Source: Brevibacterium sp. ZH18 | GTDB taxonomy: Bacteria; Actinomycetota; Actinomycetes; Actinomycetales; Brevibacteriaceae | Assembly (NCBI RefSeq): GCF_022748595.1 | Contig: NZ_JALDSX010000020.1 | Span: forward strand, 1 to 58,472 | Length of the DNA stretch: 58,472 nt | Reading direction: 5' to 3' | The notes under the pieces: model-generated | Seen by the model: only the letters and a program-made list of their open reading frames with translations | Database searches by the model: none | Told to the model about the DNA's origin: nothing | Shown: in pieces, positions 8,398 through 17,687 of the stretch | Numbering within the stretch: the stretch's first letter is position 1 | How the letters are laid out: each line of letters begins with the position of its first letter | Translations under genes and position numbers: made by a program

Positions 8398-11300
8398 TCA
8401 GCCGTCGAGGAGACCGCGGATGTCATCGACGGTGATCGTCGCGGAGAATCCATCGCCCTCATTGACCAGTGAGTCGAAAAGCTGGGCCTTCTTCTCCTGC
8501 AGCGCCAGCACCTTCTCCTCGATCGTGCCTTCCGAGACCAGCCGATAGACCATGACGTTCTTCGTCTGCCCGATCCGATGGGCGCGATCAACGGCTTGCG
8601 CCTCGACTGCCGGATTCCACCAAGGATCGAGCAGGAAGACGTAGTCAGCTTCTGTGAGAGTCAGTCCGAATCCGCCGGCTTTGAGACTGATGAGGAAGAC
8701 GGGTGCATCACCGTTGCGGAATTCGTCGATGACGGCGCTGCGATTGCGTGTGGACCCGTCGAGGTAGCAGTAGGTGATGCCACGATGCTCGAGCTGTTCG
8801 CCGACCCGGGTGAGGAATGAGGTGAACTGGCTGAAGATGATGGTCCGATGCCCCTCGGCGACGATGTCATCGAGATGAGAGAAGAGCGCACTGAGTTTGC
8901 TCGAACCGACGGCTTCGTATTCCTTGTCGATGAGGTAGGGATCAATGGCGAGCATTCGCAACAGTGTCAGTGAACGGAAGATCGCAAACCGATTCCGGTC
9001 CATGTCGTTGATGAGCCCAAGAAGCTTCTTCCTCTCCTTCGCCAAGATCGTGTCGTAGAGCTTCCGGTGTTTGGAACTGAGCTCGACCGTGAGCACCTGC
9101 TCCTGTTTCGGTGGCAGATCGGCGGCGACGAGCTCTTTGTTGCGCCGCATCATGAATGGCCGGATCCGCCGGCGCAGCAGTGCCATGCCTTCGGGGCTGG
9201 CGCCGGACTCGATGGGTGCGACGACTTCGCGTCGGAACTTCTCGATGCCCGGCAGCAGTCCCGTCGACGTGATCGAGTACAGCGACCACAGGTCGGTGAG
9301 CGAATTCTCCATCGGGGTGCCGGTGATGGCCAGACGGAAGCGCGCACGAATCGACTTCGCGGCAGCGTGGACCTTGGCGGTGCGGTTCTTCACGAACTGC
9401 GCCTCGTCGAGGACGAACGCCTCCCAATCGATGTCTTTGAAGGCAGCGACATCGAGGCGGAGTATCGCGTAGGACGTGATGACGACATCGGCGTTCTCGA
9501 TCTCCGTAGACAGGGAAGTCCTGCGCTTCTTCTCCGTGGCGGTGATCGTGGCGACCCTGAGTCCAGGAGCGAACTTCTCGGCCTCTTCCCTCCACGTCGA
9601 CATCACCGAAGTCGGAGCGACGACGAGAACGGGGCCGGAGTCCGGAGCCGCATCCTTGATGTGGGCGAACAGGCTCAGCGCCTGCAAAGTCTTACCCAGT
9701 CCCATATCGTCGGCCAGGACGCCTCCGAGCCCGCTCTCCCAGAGTGCCGCCAGCCACCGGAAGCCGTCGAGTTGATACGGCCGCAGCGTCGCATTGACGG
9801 AGGAAGGAACATCGAGAGCCGGGATCTCGCCGAGGTGGCTGAGCGATTCGACCGAGCGCCTCCACGAATCGGCTGCTTCCGATTCGTCGGCAAGGTCGTC
9901 GAATTCGGCCCAGAGGTCCATGTGATAGCGAGAGAGTCGAGGTGACTCCGGCTCCCACTCTGCGATGACGTCCGATTCGGCGAGCATCTGCCGGATCTTG
10001 TCGAAGGCAGGTGCATCGAGTGAGAAGTAGGATCCGTCGGGCAGCATCATCACCTCTGCCCCCTGTGCCAAGGCCAGGAACAGGTCGGCGAAGCGGACCA
10101 GCTGCCCATTGATCGTGATGTGGAAGCGAATATCGAACCAGTCGTTGTCCTCGGTCTCGACAGTCGTCATCCTCACCAAGGGTGCTTCGGTCAGCTCCCG
10201 ATAGTCCGGTCGTTCACCGGTCTCATCGATGAGAAGGTGTTCGACGTCGCCGAGGGCAGGGAGGAGCCTGTCGACGAAGACGGCCGTCTGCAGTTCGTCG
10301 AGGTCGGCGCTGCCAGCCTCGGCGATCTGATTCGGCAGAGTCAACGGCAGCGAAGTGGACCTGACTGCTGATCTGAGCCCGTCGAGAACCGCATCCTCGT
10401 GTTCGACGCTGCGGTCGTGGTCATCGTCGAAAGAACCTCGGACCGGCAGGGTGCGCTCCGAATGGTTATACTTCCAGGTCCACGTCAGCTGTGAGCCGCC
10501 GTCTTCATAGACGACAGACAGGTGCAGTTCCGGGGGCACCAGCACAGGGAACGTCACCGAGTCGTCGGAGGATATGACGGTCGTGGCGAAGGCGAGTCGG
10601 GGATAGAAGTCGGTGAAGAAGGTGTCGGCCTGGTCGGCAGAGATCGTGACCGGCTCCCACCTGCGCAGCAGATCAGCGATCAGCGGGTCAGTGGTCGTTG
10701 CCGCCGGTGCCAAGGTCAGTGAGTATCCGCCGGTCGTGGAGACGCCGTAGAAACCATGGTCCTCGATCGGTCCGGAGAAGCCCCAATCGTAGGTCGCGTC
10801 GTCGATTGAAATGCGATTGCGGGCTTCGATGCCGCCGGGAACAGAGATGACATCACAGTCCGTCGTGCCTTCGACACCGCGGTGAATGGTCAGCCCTCTG
10901 TTGATGCCGACGAGTTCGATGCCAAGTGCGGCGCCCTGTTCGAGCAGTGTCCACAGCAGCGGGGAGGAGAACCAGTCGAGGACGACAGAATCCTCGTCCA
11001 GGCTCTGACGCTGCGGACTGGAGAGCGACAGACCGCTGATCTGAGCGAACCAGTCCGCCTGCCCACGTGCGAACATCCGAGTGCCGACATTGTTAGCGAC
11101 GCTTCCCCAGGAGACGTTGCCCCTGATCCAGTTGCCGCGGGCCCCTTCCATGAGCGGTCTCATCGTCACGACGATCTCGGAATGACCGGAGAACTGCGAG
11201 CGTTCGAGCGGTTCGGCGACGTAGTTTCCGTACCTGGTGCGTCGCAGTGCGGTGATCTCCAGTCCGAGTGCGAGGCGGGTCGGGGGAGAAGCGGCCCGAG

Positions 11301-11835
11301 TGCCGGTGGGTCCCGAGGACCAAACCGATGCGTCCTCGCGGTCGGATGAGAACCCAGCCAGAATCGTCTGCCACCGAGGTTGGATCGTATTCCGTGTCGT
11401 CGAACCGCTGCGGTCGGTGCCGGAACGGCGCAGACGGTCCCCGCGGGTGCGGGGCTGATCCTCAGTCCTGGGTGAACGTCGACGAGTCGGATCGTGAAGC
11501 ACCGTTGACCCGTAGGGGGTCACCCTGCGAACGGATGACGCCATCAGTGCCGCCACCACGTGCTTGCAGTCCCCGCCGACAGGGCAGGTGCAGTGCGAGG
11601 CCCTGACGGAGAACGACTTTCCTGCCGGGTCGCTGCGGGTGAGAACGGCGACGCTGACATAGTCGTGCTCGGCGGACCCGGAGACTTCAGCACGCAGAGT
11701 CAGCTCCTGTGCGACCCATTCGATGTCGCCGACCATTCCCTTGTTCGCGTAGCTGCGTCCACGCTCGTAAAACGTCGTGCCGAAGTAGTCCTGCAACTCC
11801 TTCGCACTGACATATGGCAGTTCCGCGGTGGACAT
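8398..11835 (-). CDS. SNF2-family helicase with SWIM zinc finger
   Basis: This is a large (1145-residue) SWI2/SNF2 ATPase. An N-terminal SWIM finger is seen as Cys82, Cys84, Cys90, His92 (CTCPVGGDCKH). A long middle region (about 150-650) without clear motifs follows. Then comes the helicase core: Walker A DMGLGKT (about 710), DEAQ box (about 807), and the C-terminal motifs GGFGLTL, DPWWNP and DRAHRIGQ near 1090. Such proteins translocate on double-stranded DNA and are associated with RNA polymerase recycling or repair. It has no visible ribosome site and may be read from a start very close to its promoter. Confidence 0.9.
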   Translation of the reverse strand: MSTAELPYVSAKELQDYFGTTFYERGRSYANKGMVGDIEWVAQELTLRAEVSGSAEHDYVSVAVLTRSDPAGKSFSVRASHCTCPVGGDCKHVVAALMASSVRRVTPYGSTVLHDPTRRRSPRTEDQPRTRGDRLRRSGTDRSGSTTRNTIQPRWQTILAGFSSDREDASVWSSGPTGTRAASPPTRLALGLEITALRRTRYGNYVAEPLERSQFSGHSEIVVTMRPLMEGARGNWIRGNVSWGSVANNVGTRMFARGQADWFAQISGLSLSSPQRQSLDEDSVVLDWFSSPLLWTLLEQGAALGIELVGINRGLTIHRGVEGTTDCDVISVPGGIEARNRISIDDATYDWGFSGPIEDHGFYGVSTTGGYSLTLAPAATTTDPLIADLLRRWEPVTISADQADTFFTDFYPRLAFATTVISSDDSVTFPVLVPPELHLSVVYEDGGSQLTWTWKYNHSERTLPVRGSFDDDHDRSVEHEDAVLDGLRSAVRSTSLPLTLPNQIAEAGSADLDELQTAVFVDRLLPALGDVEHLLIDETGERPDYRELTEAPLVRMTTVETEDNDWFDIRFHITINGQLVRFADLFLALAQGAEVMMLPDGSYFSLDAPAFDKIRQMLAESDVIAEWEPESPRLSRYHMDLWAEFDDLADESEAADSWRRSVESLSHLGEIPALDVPSSVNATLRPYQLDGFRWLAALWESGLGGVLADDMGLGKTLQALSLFAHIKDAAPDSGPVLVVAPTSVMSTWREEAEKFAPGLRVATITATEKKRRTSLSTEIENADVVITSYAILRLDVAAFKDIDWEAFVLDEAQFVKNRTAKVHAAAKSIRARFRLAITGTPMENSLTDLWSLYSITSTGLLPGIEKFRREVVAPIESGASPEGMALLRRRIRPFMMRRNKELVAADLPPKQEQVLTVELSSKHRKLYDTILAKERKKLLGLINDMDRNRFAIFRSLTLLRMLAIDPYLIDKEYEAVGSSKLSALFSHLDDIVAEGHRTIIFSQFTSFLTRVGEQLEHRGITYCYLDGSTRNRSAVIDEFRNGDAPVFLISLKAGGFGLTLTEADYVFLLDPWWNPAVEAQAVDRAHRIGQTKNVMVYRLVSEGTIEEKVLALQEKKAQLFDSLVNEGDGFSATITVDDIRGLLDG

Positions 11836-11870
11836 ACGAAGATAGTCTCACGCGGCACTGACACAGCAGA

Positions 11871-11901
11871 AACGGCCCCCGACCAGTGGTCGGGAGCCGT
11901 T
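11871..11901 (-). terminator. Hairpin downstream of the DUF1844 gene
   Basis: An inverted repeat, AACGGC-CCCGACC with GGTCGGG-GCCGTT, forms a stem of about 13 bp with single mismatches and a very short loop. It lies between the DUF1844 stop and the helicase start, both on the minus strand. On that strand it is followed by TTTCTG, a weak U-tract, so it probably terminates the DUF1844 transcript. Confidence 0.55.
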
Positions 11902-11957
11902 GTGGATGAGTGATGGGAAGCAGTCAGCGGATGAACGCCGTCTGCGTCAAAGAATCG

Positions 11958-12329
11958 TCAGCGGACGGGGCCGGTGAACTTCTCGCCGGGTCCCTGTCCG
12001 GGAGCATCCTGAATGGTCGAGGCCTCGCGGAAGGCAAGCTGCAGACTGCGCAGTCCGTCGCGCAGCGGGCGCGCGTGGTGATCGCCGATCACAGTGGCGG
12101 CACCCGTGACGAGGCCGGCCAGAGCGGTGATCAGCTTGCGGGCCTCATCGAGGTCCTGCAGATCGGATGCGGACTGTTCGGGGGAGTCCTCGGCCAGGCC
12201 GCATTTGACGGCGGCGGCGGACATCAGGTGGACGGCAGCGGACGTGAGGACCTCGACGGCAGGCACTTCGGCGATGTCACGCGTGACATCGGCAACCGCC
12301 TCGGCGGGTACAGAATCTTCAGAACTCAT
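11958..12329 (-). CDS. DUF1844 family protein
   Basis: The 123-residue protein matches the DUF1844 pattern: a stretch around VEVLTSAAVHLMSAAAVKCGL followed by DEARKLITALAGLV. The family is small, soluble or peripheral, and uncharacterised. In actinobacteria it is commonly found divergent from infC, as here. The C-terminus is Gly/Pro-rich and disordered-looking. No ribosome site is obvious upstream of the ATG at 12329. Confidence 0.8.
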   Translation of the reverse strand: MSSEDSVPAEAVADVTRDIAEVPAVEVLTSAAVHLMSAAAVKCGLAEDSPEQSASDLQDLDEARKLITALAGLVTGAATVIGDHHARPLRDGLRSLQLAFREASTIQDAPGQGPGEKFTGPVR

Positions 12330-12381
12330 GAGCTAAGCTTGACATATCAACGACCCTTCGGAGGCACATCCGACGTCGATG

Positions 12382-12409
12382 TGCGAAGAGTCATGATGCG
12401 TAGTACACT
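12382..12409 (+). promoter_or_regulatory. Possible promoter of the infC-rpmI-rplT operon
   Basis: A TGCGAA (12382-12387) and a TACACT (12404-12409) are 16 bases apart and lie upstream of the structured leader. They resemble a vegetative promoter of moderate quality. A better -35, TTGACA at 12337-12342, has no -10 at the right distance. The choice is uncertain. Confidence 0.35.
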
Positions 12410-12440
12410 AGGTCGTGGTGCGAAGAGGGGTCTGACTCCC

Positions 12441-12613
12441 ACCTGGATCGTGAAGAACGATCGGGTCCAATGATCAGCTGAAGAAAACCGAGTGTGAACT
12501 CGGAATGAAAGCAGCAGATCGAGGTGTATTCACTTGAACTCGGACGGTGTCTGAAAACCGTTGCAGTCGTGTGTGCAGGCTCCCTTGGCATGTGTGTCAA
12601 TGGGAGCCTTTTC
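12441..12613 (+). promoter_or_regulatory. Structured leader with attenuator hairpin upstream of infC
   Basis: This 324-bp gap (12330-12653) holds a series of hairpins. GATCGT/ACGATC forms at 12446-12462 with a 5-base loop. CCGAGT-GTGA-ACTCGG forms at 12488-12503, a perfect stem with a GNRA tetraloop. A long stem at 12577-12609 pairs AGGCTCCC plus TTGGCA with TGTCAA plus GGGAGCCT, with one bulged base, and is followed by TTTTCTGTT. The last is a convincing intrinsic terminator, 40 bases before infC, so the operon is probably attenuated. The feedback ligand (IF3, L20 or other) cannot be told from sequence. Confidence 0.75.
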
Positions 12614-12653
12614 TGTTGCCACGACATCATCAGAGCTAAAAAGGAGTGAACAC

Positions 12654-13280
12654 ATCAGCGAGACGCGCATCAATGACCGGATTCGGGTTCCCGAGGTCCG
12701 GTTGGTCGGACCAAACGGTGAACAGGTCGGTATCGTTGCCATTCGCAAGGCACTCGATCTCGCCCGCGAGGCAGATCTCGACCTAGTCGAGGTTGCGCCG
12801 CAGGCGAAGCCTCCCGTGGCCAAACTCATGGACTACGGGAAATTCAAGTACGAATCTGCTCAGAAGGCCAGAGAAGCCCGGAAGAACCAGGCGAACACTG
12901 CGCTGAAAGAGATCCGCTTCCGTCTCAAGATCGATGAGCACGACTACGAGACGAAGAAGGGCCATGTGACCCGCTTCCTTGCCGGCGGCGACAAGGTCAA
13001 AGTCATGATCATGTTCCGCGGACGTGAGCAGTCGCGCCCTGAGATGGGCATCAAGTTGCTTAACCGCCTGGCCGCAGATGTGTCGGAACTGGGCACCGTC
13101 GAATCCTCACCACGGGTCGACGGACGCAACATGGTGATGGTCATCGCCCCTCATAAGTCCAAATCTGACGCCAAGGCCGAGGCCCGGAAGGCATCTTCGG
13201 ATGCCAAGGGCAACGTCGCCGAGGTGAAGTCCCGTCGCGATCGGGTTGCTGCAGAGAAGAGCGCAACGCCCGACGCGTAA
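12654..13280 (+). CDS. infC: Translation initiation factor IF-3, probable AUC start
   Basis: IF-3 binds the 30S subunit and checks start codon-initiator tRNA pairing. The protein shows the N-terminal [20 protein letters not shown] segment, the linker around MDYGKFKYE, and the C-terminal domain with [14 protein letters not shown]. No ATG, GTG or TTG is in frame near the conserved N-terminus. The codon 7 bases after a strong AAGGAG (12641-12646) is ATC at 12654, giving about 208 residues. IF-3 genes are known to use rare start codons for autoregulation. A charged Lys/Ala-rich tail follows the conserved part. Confidence 0.93.
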   Translation: MSETRINDRIRVPEVRLVGPNGEQVGIVAIRKALDLAREADLDLVEVAPQAKPPVAKLMDYGKFKYESAQKAREARKNQANTALKEIRFRLKIDEHDYETKKGHVTRFLAGGDKVKVMIMFRGREQSRPEMGIKLLNRLAADVSELGTVESSPRVDGRNMVMVIAPHKSKSDAKAEARKASSDAKGNVAEVKSRRDRVAAEKSATPDA

Positions 13281-13378
13281 GAAGTATGTACCGATTCGCT
13301 GAGGTCTCAACGACTTCAGCGTGTGAAGTAGTTGATGGTGGGCCCCACCGTCAACGAAATGCAAAGGAGAACGGCACG

Positions 13379-13585
13379 ATGCCGAAGCAGAAGACGAACA
13401 GCAGCGCCAAGAAGCGCATGCGCGTGACTGGCACTGGCAAAATCATGCGTGAAGGCGTGAATAACCAGCACAAGTTTGAGCACAAGTCCTCGGCTCAGAA
13501 GCGCCGCGTCGGTGCCGATCAGGTCATTACCGGCGGAGATCGCAAGATGGCCCGCAAGCTTCTGGGCAAGCTCAAGGGCAGGTGA
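13379..13585 (+). CDS. rpmI: 50S ribosomal protein bL35
   Basis: This is the small basic ribosomal protein L35 (68 residues) with the family's PKQKTNSSAKKRMRVTGTGK start and the HKSSAQKRR segment. The ATG at 13379 follows AAAGGAG. It lies between infC and rplT, the standard order of this operon. Confidence 0.97.
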   Translation: MPKQKTNSSAKKRMRVTGTGKIMREGVNNQHKFEHKSSAQKRRVGADQVITGGDRKMARKLLGKLKGR

Positions 13586-13691
13586 GAGACCCTCTCCGGT
13601 CTCCATTCCCTGGGACGCCATTGACGTGGGTCCCTCAGCTTGAACCAGATTCCGGCTTTGCCGGTTGAACTATTTTTCGAAGGAGTAACAC

Positions 13692-14081
13692 GTGGCACGT
13701 GTTAAGAGAGCGGTCAACGCTCACAAGAAGCGCCGGGTCATCCTCGACCGGGCAAAGGGCTACCGTGGACAGCGCTCGCGCCTGTACCGCAAGGCCAAAG
13801 AACAGGTCATCCACTCGCTGGTCTACAGCTACCGTGACCGTCGCGCCCGCAAGGGTGACTTCCGTCGCCTCTGGATCCAGCGCATCAACGCTGGCGCTCG
13901 CGCCAACGGCATGACCTACAACCGTTTCATCCAGGGCCTCAAGGCCGCTTCCATCGAGGTTGACCGCCGTATGCTCGCTGAGCTCGCAGTCAACGACTCG
14001 GCCACCTTCGCGCACCTGGTCAAGGTCGCCAAGGAAGCTCTTCCTGCTGACGTCAACGCAGCGAAGACCGCAGCAGCCTGA
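13692..14081 (+). CDS. rplT: 50S ribosomal protein bL20
   Basis: L20 is an early-assembly 23S rRNA-binding protein. The 129-residue sequence carries the usual [14 protein letters not shown] start, [12 protein letters not shown] and [13 protein letters not shown]. The start is GTG at 13692 after GAAGGAG. In some bacteria L20 represses its own operon by binding the leader; whether the leader upstream of infC serves this purpose here is unknown. A strong terminator follows. Confidence 0.97.
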   Translation: MARVKRAVNAHKKRRVILDRAKGYRGQRSRLYRKAKEQVIHSLVYSYRDRRARKGDFRRLWIQRINAGARANGMTYNRFIQGLKAASIEVDRRMLAELAVNDSATFAHLVKVAKEALPADVNAAKTAAA

Positions 14082-14100
14082 TCTGCTCGCACAGACATAG

Positions 14101-14142
14101 TCAACGGCCCCGACCTTCATTGGTTCGGGGCCGTTGATTCTT
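14101..14142 (+). terminator. Intrinsic terminator after rplT
   Basis: A perfect 13-bp stem (14101-14113 with 14125-14137) and an 11-base loop are followed by TTCTTTCTC. It lies 20 bases after the rplT stop and closes the infC operon. Confidence 0.9.
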
Positions 14143-14211
14143 TCTCGGACTTCTCCGCCCCATCCCTCCAGCCAGACACCCTTCCAGCCAGAACGCAGGC
14201 TCGCGCATTCC

Positions 14212-15102
14212 ATGAATTTTCCAGGCGTCATCTCCTCACCCCATTCGAAGCGGATCAAGAACGCGGTCAAGCTCCTCAAGCGCCGTGACCGCAAGGCGAC
14301 CGGCCAGTTCCTCGTCGAGGGTCCACAGGCCGTGCGCGAGGCCCTGGATCGTCATGTCACGCAGGGTCTTGATGGGAGCACCCATGGGGTTCCCGAGTGG
14401 ATGGGCTCGACCGTGGATCCGCACGGAGCGGTCGTCGAGCTCTTCATCACGGAGGAGGCCGCCGAGGCGCATCCTGAGTTCGTCGAGACCGTGAAGTCTG
14501 CCCGGATCGACTGGAACCTCGTCACCGCCGAGGTGCTTGCTGAGCTCGCGACGACAGTGAACTCACAAGGTGTCGTGGCCGTGTGTGAGGCCATCGATGT
14601 CGAGCTCGATTCGGTCATCACCAAGGATTCCCAGCTCATCGTCGTCCTTTCGCAGGTCCGTGATCCGGGTAATGCGGGCACGATCATCCGCCTCGCCGAT
14701 GCTGCCGGTGCCGATGCTGTCGTGCTCACGTCGTCAAGCGTCGACATCTACAACGACAAGACCGTCCGGTCGACAGCCGGGTCGCTGTTCCATATCCCCG
14801 TGGTCACCGGCGTCGGTCTGCCCGAGGTGACTGAACTCGCCCGTGCTCGCGGACTCCAGATCTTGGCTGCCGACGCCAACGAGGATGCCCACGATCTTCA
14901 CCACCCGTGGGACACCGGCCTCGACCTCAGTGCTCGGACCGCCTGGGTCTTCGGCAATGAGGCGTGGGGGATGAAGGATGCCGACCTCGAGCTCTGCGAT
15001 GCCTCGGCGGCCGTGCCGATCTATGGGAAGGCCGAGAGCCTCAACCTCGCGACCGCAGCGAGCGTCTGCATCTACGAAAGTGCTCGCAACCAGCGGATGT
15101 AA
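14212..15102 (+). CDS. SpoU/TrmH-family RNA 2'-O-methyltransferase
   Basis: This enzyme of the knotted SPOUT class methylates a ribose in rRNA or tRNA with SAM. The N-terminus (SKRIKNAVKLLKRRDRKATGQFLVEGPQ area) is an L30e-like substrate-binding domain. The catalytic domain shows motif 1 DPGNAGTIIRLADAAG, motif 2 VFGNEAWGM and motif 3 ESLNLATAASVCIY. The ATG at 14212 gives 296 residues; the frame is open further up into the rplT terminator, which makes that longer version unlikely. The exact RNA target is unknown. Confidence 0.9.
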   Translation: MNFPGVISSPHSKRIKNAVKLLKRRDRKATGQFLVEGPQAVREALDRHVTQGLDGSTHGVPEWMGSTVDPHGAVVELFITEEAAEAHPEFVETVKSARIDWNLVTAEVLAELATTVNSQGVVAVCEAIDVELDSVITKDSQLIVVLSQVRDPGNAGTIIRLADAAGADAVVLTSSSVDIYNDKTVRSTAGSLFHIPVVTGVGLPEVTELARARGLQILAADANEDAHDLHHPWDTGLDLSARTAWVFGNEAWGMKDADLELCDASAAVPIYGKAESLNLATAASVCIYESARNQRM

Positions 15103-15150
15103 GGCTGCAAAGTACGTGTTCGTTGAGAGTCTCCCTAGCAACTGCGCCGC

Positions 15151-15930
15151 CTACCGGCCCGCGGCCAACCCTCCGTCGACGGGGAAGTCCGCGCCGGTGT
15201 AGAAGCCGTCTGCATCTGCAGCGAAGAAGCCCACCGCACGAGCCACATCGTCTGGCGTCGCGATGCGGCCGGCCGGTGTCATCGCACCCATGCGTTCTGT
15301 CATGTCCCCGGCGTTTGCGGTCCGATCTGTGCGGACCATGCCCGGTGAGACGACGTTCGACGTGATGCCATGCTGTCCCATCTCCTTGGCCACATATGCG
15401 GCGAACGTCCTCAGCCCTGCCCGGGCGCTGCCATGGTGGGCCAAACCTGGGGTGGGGTTATGCGCTGAGGCTGAGCCGATATAGATGATCCTGCCGGAGT
15501 TGTTGGCGATCATGGTCGGCAGCACAGCCTTGGTGGAATGGAACGCTGCTTGCAGATCCTGTTCGACGACTCCGCCGAAATCGTCCCAGGTCATGTCGAC
15601 CAGAGAGATCGGGCGGAACAGCGGACCCGCGTTGCTGACCAAGATGTCCAGACGGCCGAGTTCGTTGCGAGCTGCGGCAACCAAGGACTCGGCGCCTGCT
15701 TGGGTGCCGGCGTCGGCGCCGACTACTGTTGCCCGTCGCCCAATGCTGTGGATACGATCACGAATCTCTTCTGCTGGGGCCGCATTGTTCAGGTAGTTCA
15801 CCACAACGTCGGCGCCCAAGTCCGCCAGGTGGGTTGCGGTCGCTGCCCCGATGCCTCGGCCGGAACCGGTGACGATGGCGACTTTGCCGGTCAGGGGGTG
15901 TGATGAGTTCGTGATTTCGTCGTTCGGCAT
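15151..15930 (-). CDS. Short-chain dehydrogenase/reductase lacking the usual Tyr-Lys pair
   Basis: The 259-residue classical SDR has the cofactor motif TGSGRGIG, a SNAG segment in place of NNAG, and an ending like FPVDGGLA. Where the family has Tyr-x3-Lys, it has His-Gly-Ser-Ala-Arg, so both catalytic residues are replaced. A similar HxGxA(K/R)A arrangement occurs in dienoyl-/enoyl-CoA reductases, so it may be active on such a substrate or may bind without classical catalysis. The gene stands alone and is convergent with the methyltransferase gene. Confidence 0.85.
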   Translation of the reverse strand: MPNDEITNSSHPLTGKVAIVTGSGRGIGAATATHLADLGADVVVNYLNNAAPAEEIRDRIHSIGRRATVVGADAGTQAGAESLVAAARNELGRLDILVSNAGPLFRPISLVDMTWDDFGGVVEQDLQAAFHSTKAVLPTMIANNSGRIIYIGSASAHNPTPGLAHHGSARAGLRTFAAYVAKEMGQHGITSNVVSPGMVRTDRTANAGDMTERMGAMTPAGRIATPDDVARAVGFFAADADGFYTGADFPVDGGLAAGR

Positions 15931-16142
15931 CGGTGGCGCCTCTTTCGGCTTGGCGGTCTCTGGCTGTGAACCTCTTGCTTGGAAAGAACAGGCTCTGCGC
16001 GTTCGAAATTCCCGACAAGGGCGACTCCTGGCTGACTCCCATGTGTCGAGTCACTGCTGCTTCGTTCTCATCGTCGCTGGTGACGACAGTTTCGAACTAG
16101 CCGTTGAGCGAGCCACTTGCCGCCACCCGATACGGTGGCACC

Positions 16143-16802
16143 ATGACGACTGAAGCTCCACGCGCGCCGAAGATCACTTTGAAACAGCTGACGCCCGGAT
16201 ACCTCGGCGATATCGGTCCCGAGGAGTTCCTCGAGGGCATGGAGTTCACCGATCTCGACCTCGCCGAGGTGGATTCCACCCAGGCCACGTACCTGGACTG
16301 TTCGCTGTCCCGGGTCAACTTCGGTGCAGCCGAGTCTCCAGTGAACTTCACCGGTGTGCGCTTTTCGGGTTCGAAGATCGAAGAATCGCGTGCCGATACG
16401 TGGACGATGCCGCGGGGAAGCTTCATCCACTCCGAGATCTCCGGGACCCGGATCGGTGCGGGAGTCTTCTATGACAGCGTGTGGGAGAAGGTGACTTTCA
16501 ACAACTGCCGGATCTCCTACCTCAACTTGCGCGGGGCCAAGCTCTCCGACGTCGAATTCCGTGACTGTGTCATCGATGAGATCGACCTCGACCGGGCCAA
16601 AGCCAGCAGGGTGTCGTTTCCCGGATCGAAGGTCGGCGTTCTTCAGTGCGAGAGCTCGAATTTCGGCAATGTCGACCTGCGGGGTCTGCAGCCGCACAAG
16701 ATCTCCAGCGTGCACTCGCTGCGCGGAGCCACCATCGATGAGACACAGATGATGATGTTCGCCGAACTCTTCGCCCACGAACTCGGCATCACCGTCGAAT
16801 AG
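16143..16802 (+). CDS. Pentapeptide-repeat-like protein
   Basis: The 219-residue protein has short quasi-repeats of the A(D/N)LxX type: YLDCSLSRVNFG, NFTGVRFSGSKI, YLNLRGAKLSDVEFRDC, EIDLDRAKASRVSF and NVDLRGL. They fit a right-handed quadrilateral beta-helix like the pentapeptide family. Some members mimic DNA and protect gyrase; others have no known role. The ATG at 16143 follows GGTGGC; an upstream in-frame start at 16104 is less likely. Confidence 0.75.
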   Translation: MTTEAPRAPKITLKQLTPGYLGDIGPEEFLEGMEFTDLDLAEVDSTQATYLDCSLSRVNFGAAESPVNFTGVRFSGSKIEESRADTWTMPRGSFIHSEISGTRIGAGVFYDSVWEKVTFNNCRISYLNLRGAKLSDVEFRDCVIDEIDLDRAKASRVSFPGSKVGVLQCESSNFGNVDLRGLQPHKISSVHSLRGATIDETQMMMFAELFAHELGITVE

Positions 16803-16926
16803 GTTGTCTACGTATACGACTGTGGACTCGGTCCAGACACTCATCGAACGACCATGAGTCGACGACACTGTTTCTGATCACGACAAATCAGGCAGAGTTC
16901 TACCGGCAAGAGATGAAGGAGGACGG

Positions 16927-17658
16927 GTGACTGTGAAGTTGTTCGCTGGCGTCGATCTGGCAGCTGAGGCGAGTCGCACTGGTCTTGCATTTCTCTCGGA
17001 ATCCGACGGAAAGTGCGTAGTTGATCGCCTCAAAGTGGGCGCAGACGACTCCTCGATCATCGAGGCGATTTCAGTTGCTGAACGGACTGGCGTCGATGTG
17101 CCGCTCGGCTGGCCGGATCAGTTCGTCGAGTTGATTACCGCGCACTCAGCTCATGAGCTTCATCCACCGCGGTCCACTGATCGGCAATGGCGACGTGGCA
17201 TGGCGATGAGAGCCACGGACGTAGCTGTCCACGAGCGAACCGGTCTTTGGCCATTGAGCGTTGCGACTGAACGAATAGCTTATGCGGCGATGCGATGGGC
17301 CGGGATCGAAGCAAATCTGCGTGAGAGCGGGATACGGGTCGCGCGGGGTGGTTCCGGTGCACTCTTCGAGGTCTATCCTGCGGCGGCGTTGAAAGTGTGG
17401 TCTTTGCAGCATCGGGGATACAAGGGCGCGAAGAACTCGGCTTCACGGTTAGAACTTGTCGCGGCGTTGTCCGAGAGAATCGCGTACATGGACTGGAATG
17501 GCCATAAGGATCAATGCATTGAAGACGACGACGCTCTCGACGCGGTACTTGCGGCACTCATTGCCTATGAAGCGTTCTCCGGCCGGTGTGTACCTCCACC
17601 AGAGGACCTCTCGGCAACCATCAAGCGCGAAGGATGGATTTGGCTCCCGAAGTCCTGA
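16927..17658 (+). CDS. DUF429 domain protein
   Basis: The 243-residue protein begins with FAGVDLAAEASRTGLAFL, the RNase H-like first strand of DUF429, and carries LGWPDQFV, RATDVAVHE and a distal EDDDALDAVLAALIAYE segment with acidic residues that would complete an RNase H-like metal site. A nuclease activity is predicted for the family but unproved. The start is GTG 16927 after a strong GAAGGAGG. The 124-bp gap before it shows nothing else. Confidence 0.8.
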   Translation: MTVKLFAGVDLAAEASRTGLAFLSESDGKCVVDRLKVGADDSSIIEAISVAERTGVDVPLGWPDQFVELITAHSAHELHPPRSTDRQWRRGMAMRATDVAVHERTGLWPLSVATERIAYAAMRWAGIEANLRESGIRVARGGSGALFEVYPAAALKVWSLQHRGYKGAKNSASRLELVAALSERIAYMDWNGHKDQCIEDDDALDAVLAALIAYEAFSGRCVPPPEDLSATIKREGWIWLPKS

Positions 17659-17687
17659 TTCAATTTGATCAGTGCGAAGCTAAAGCC

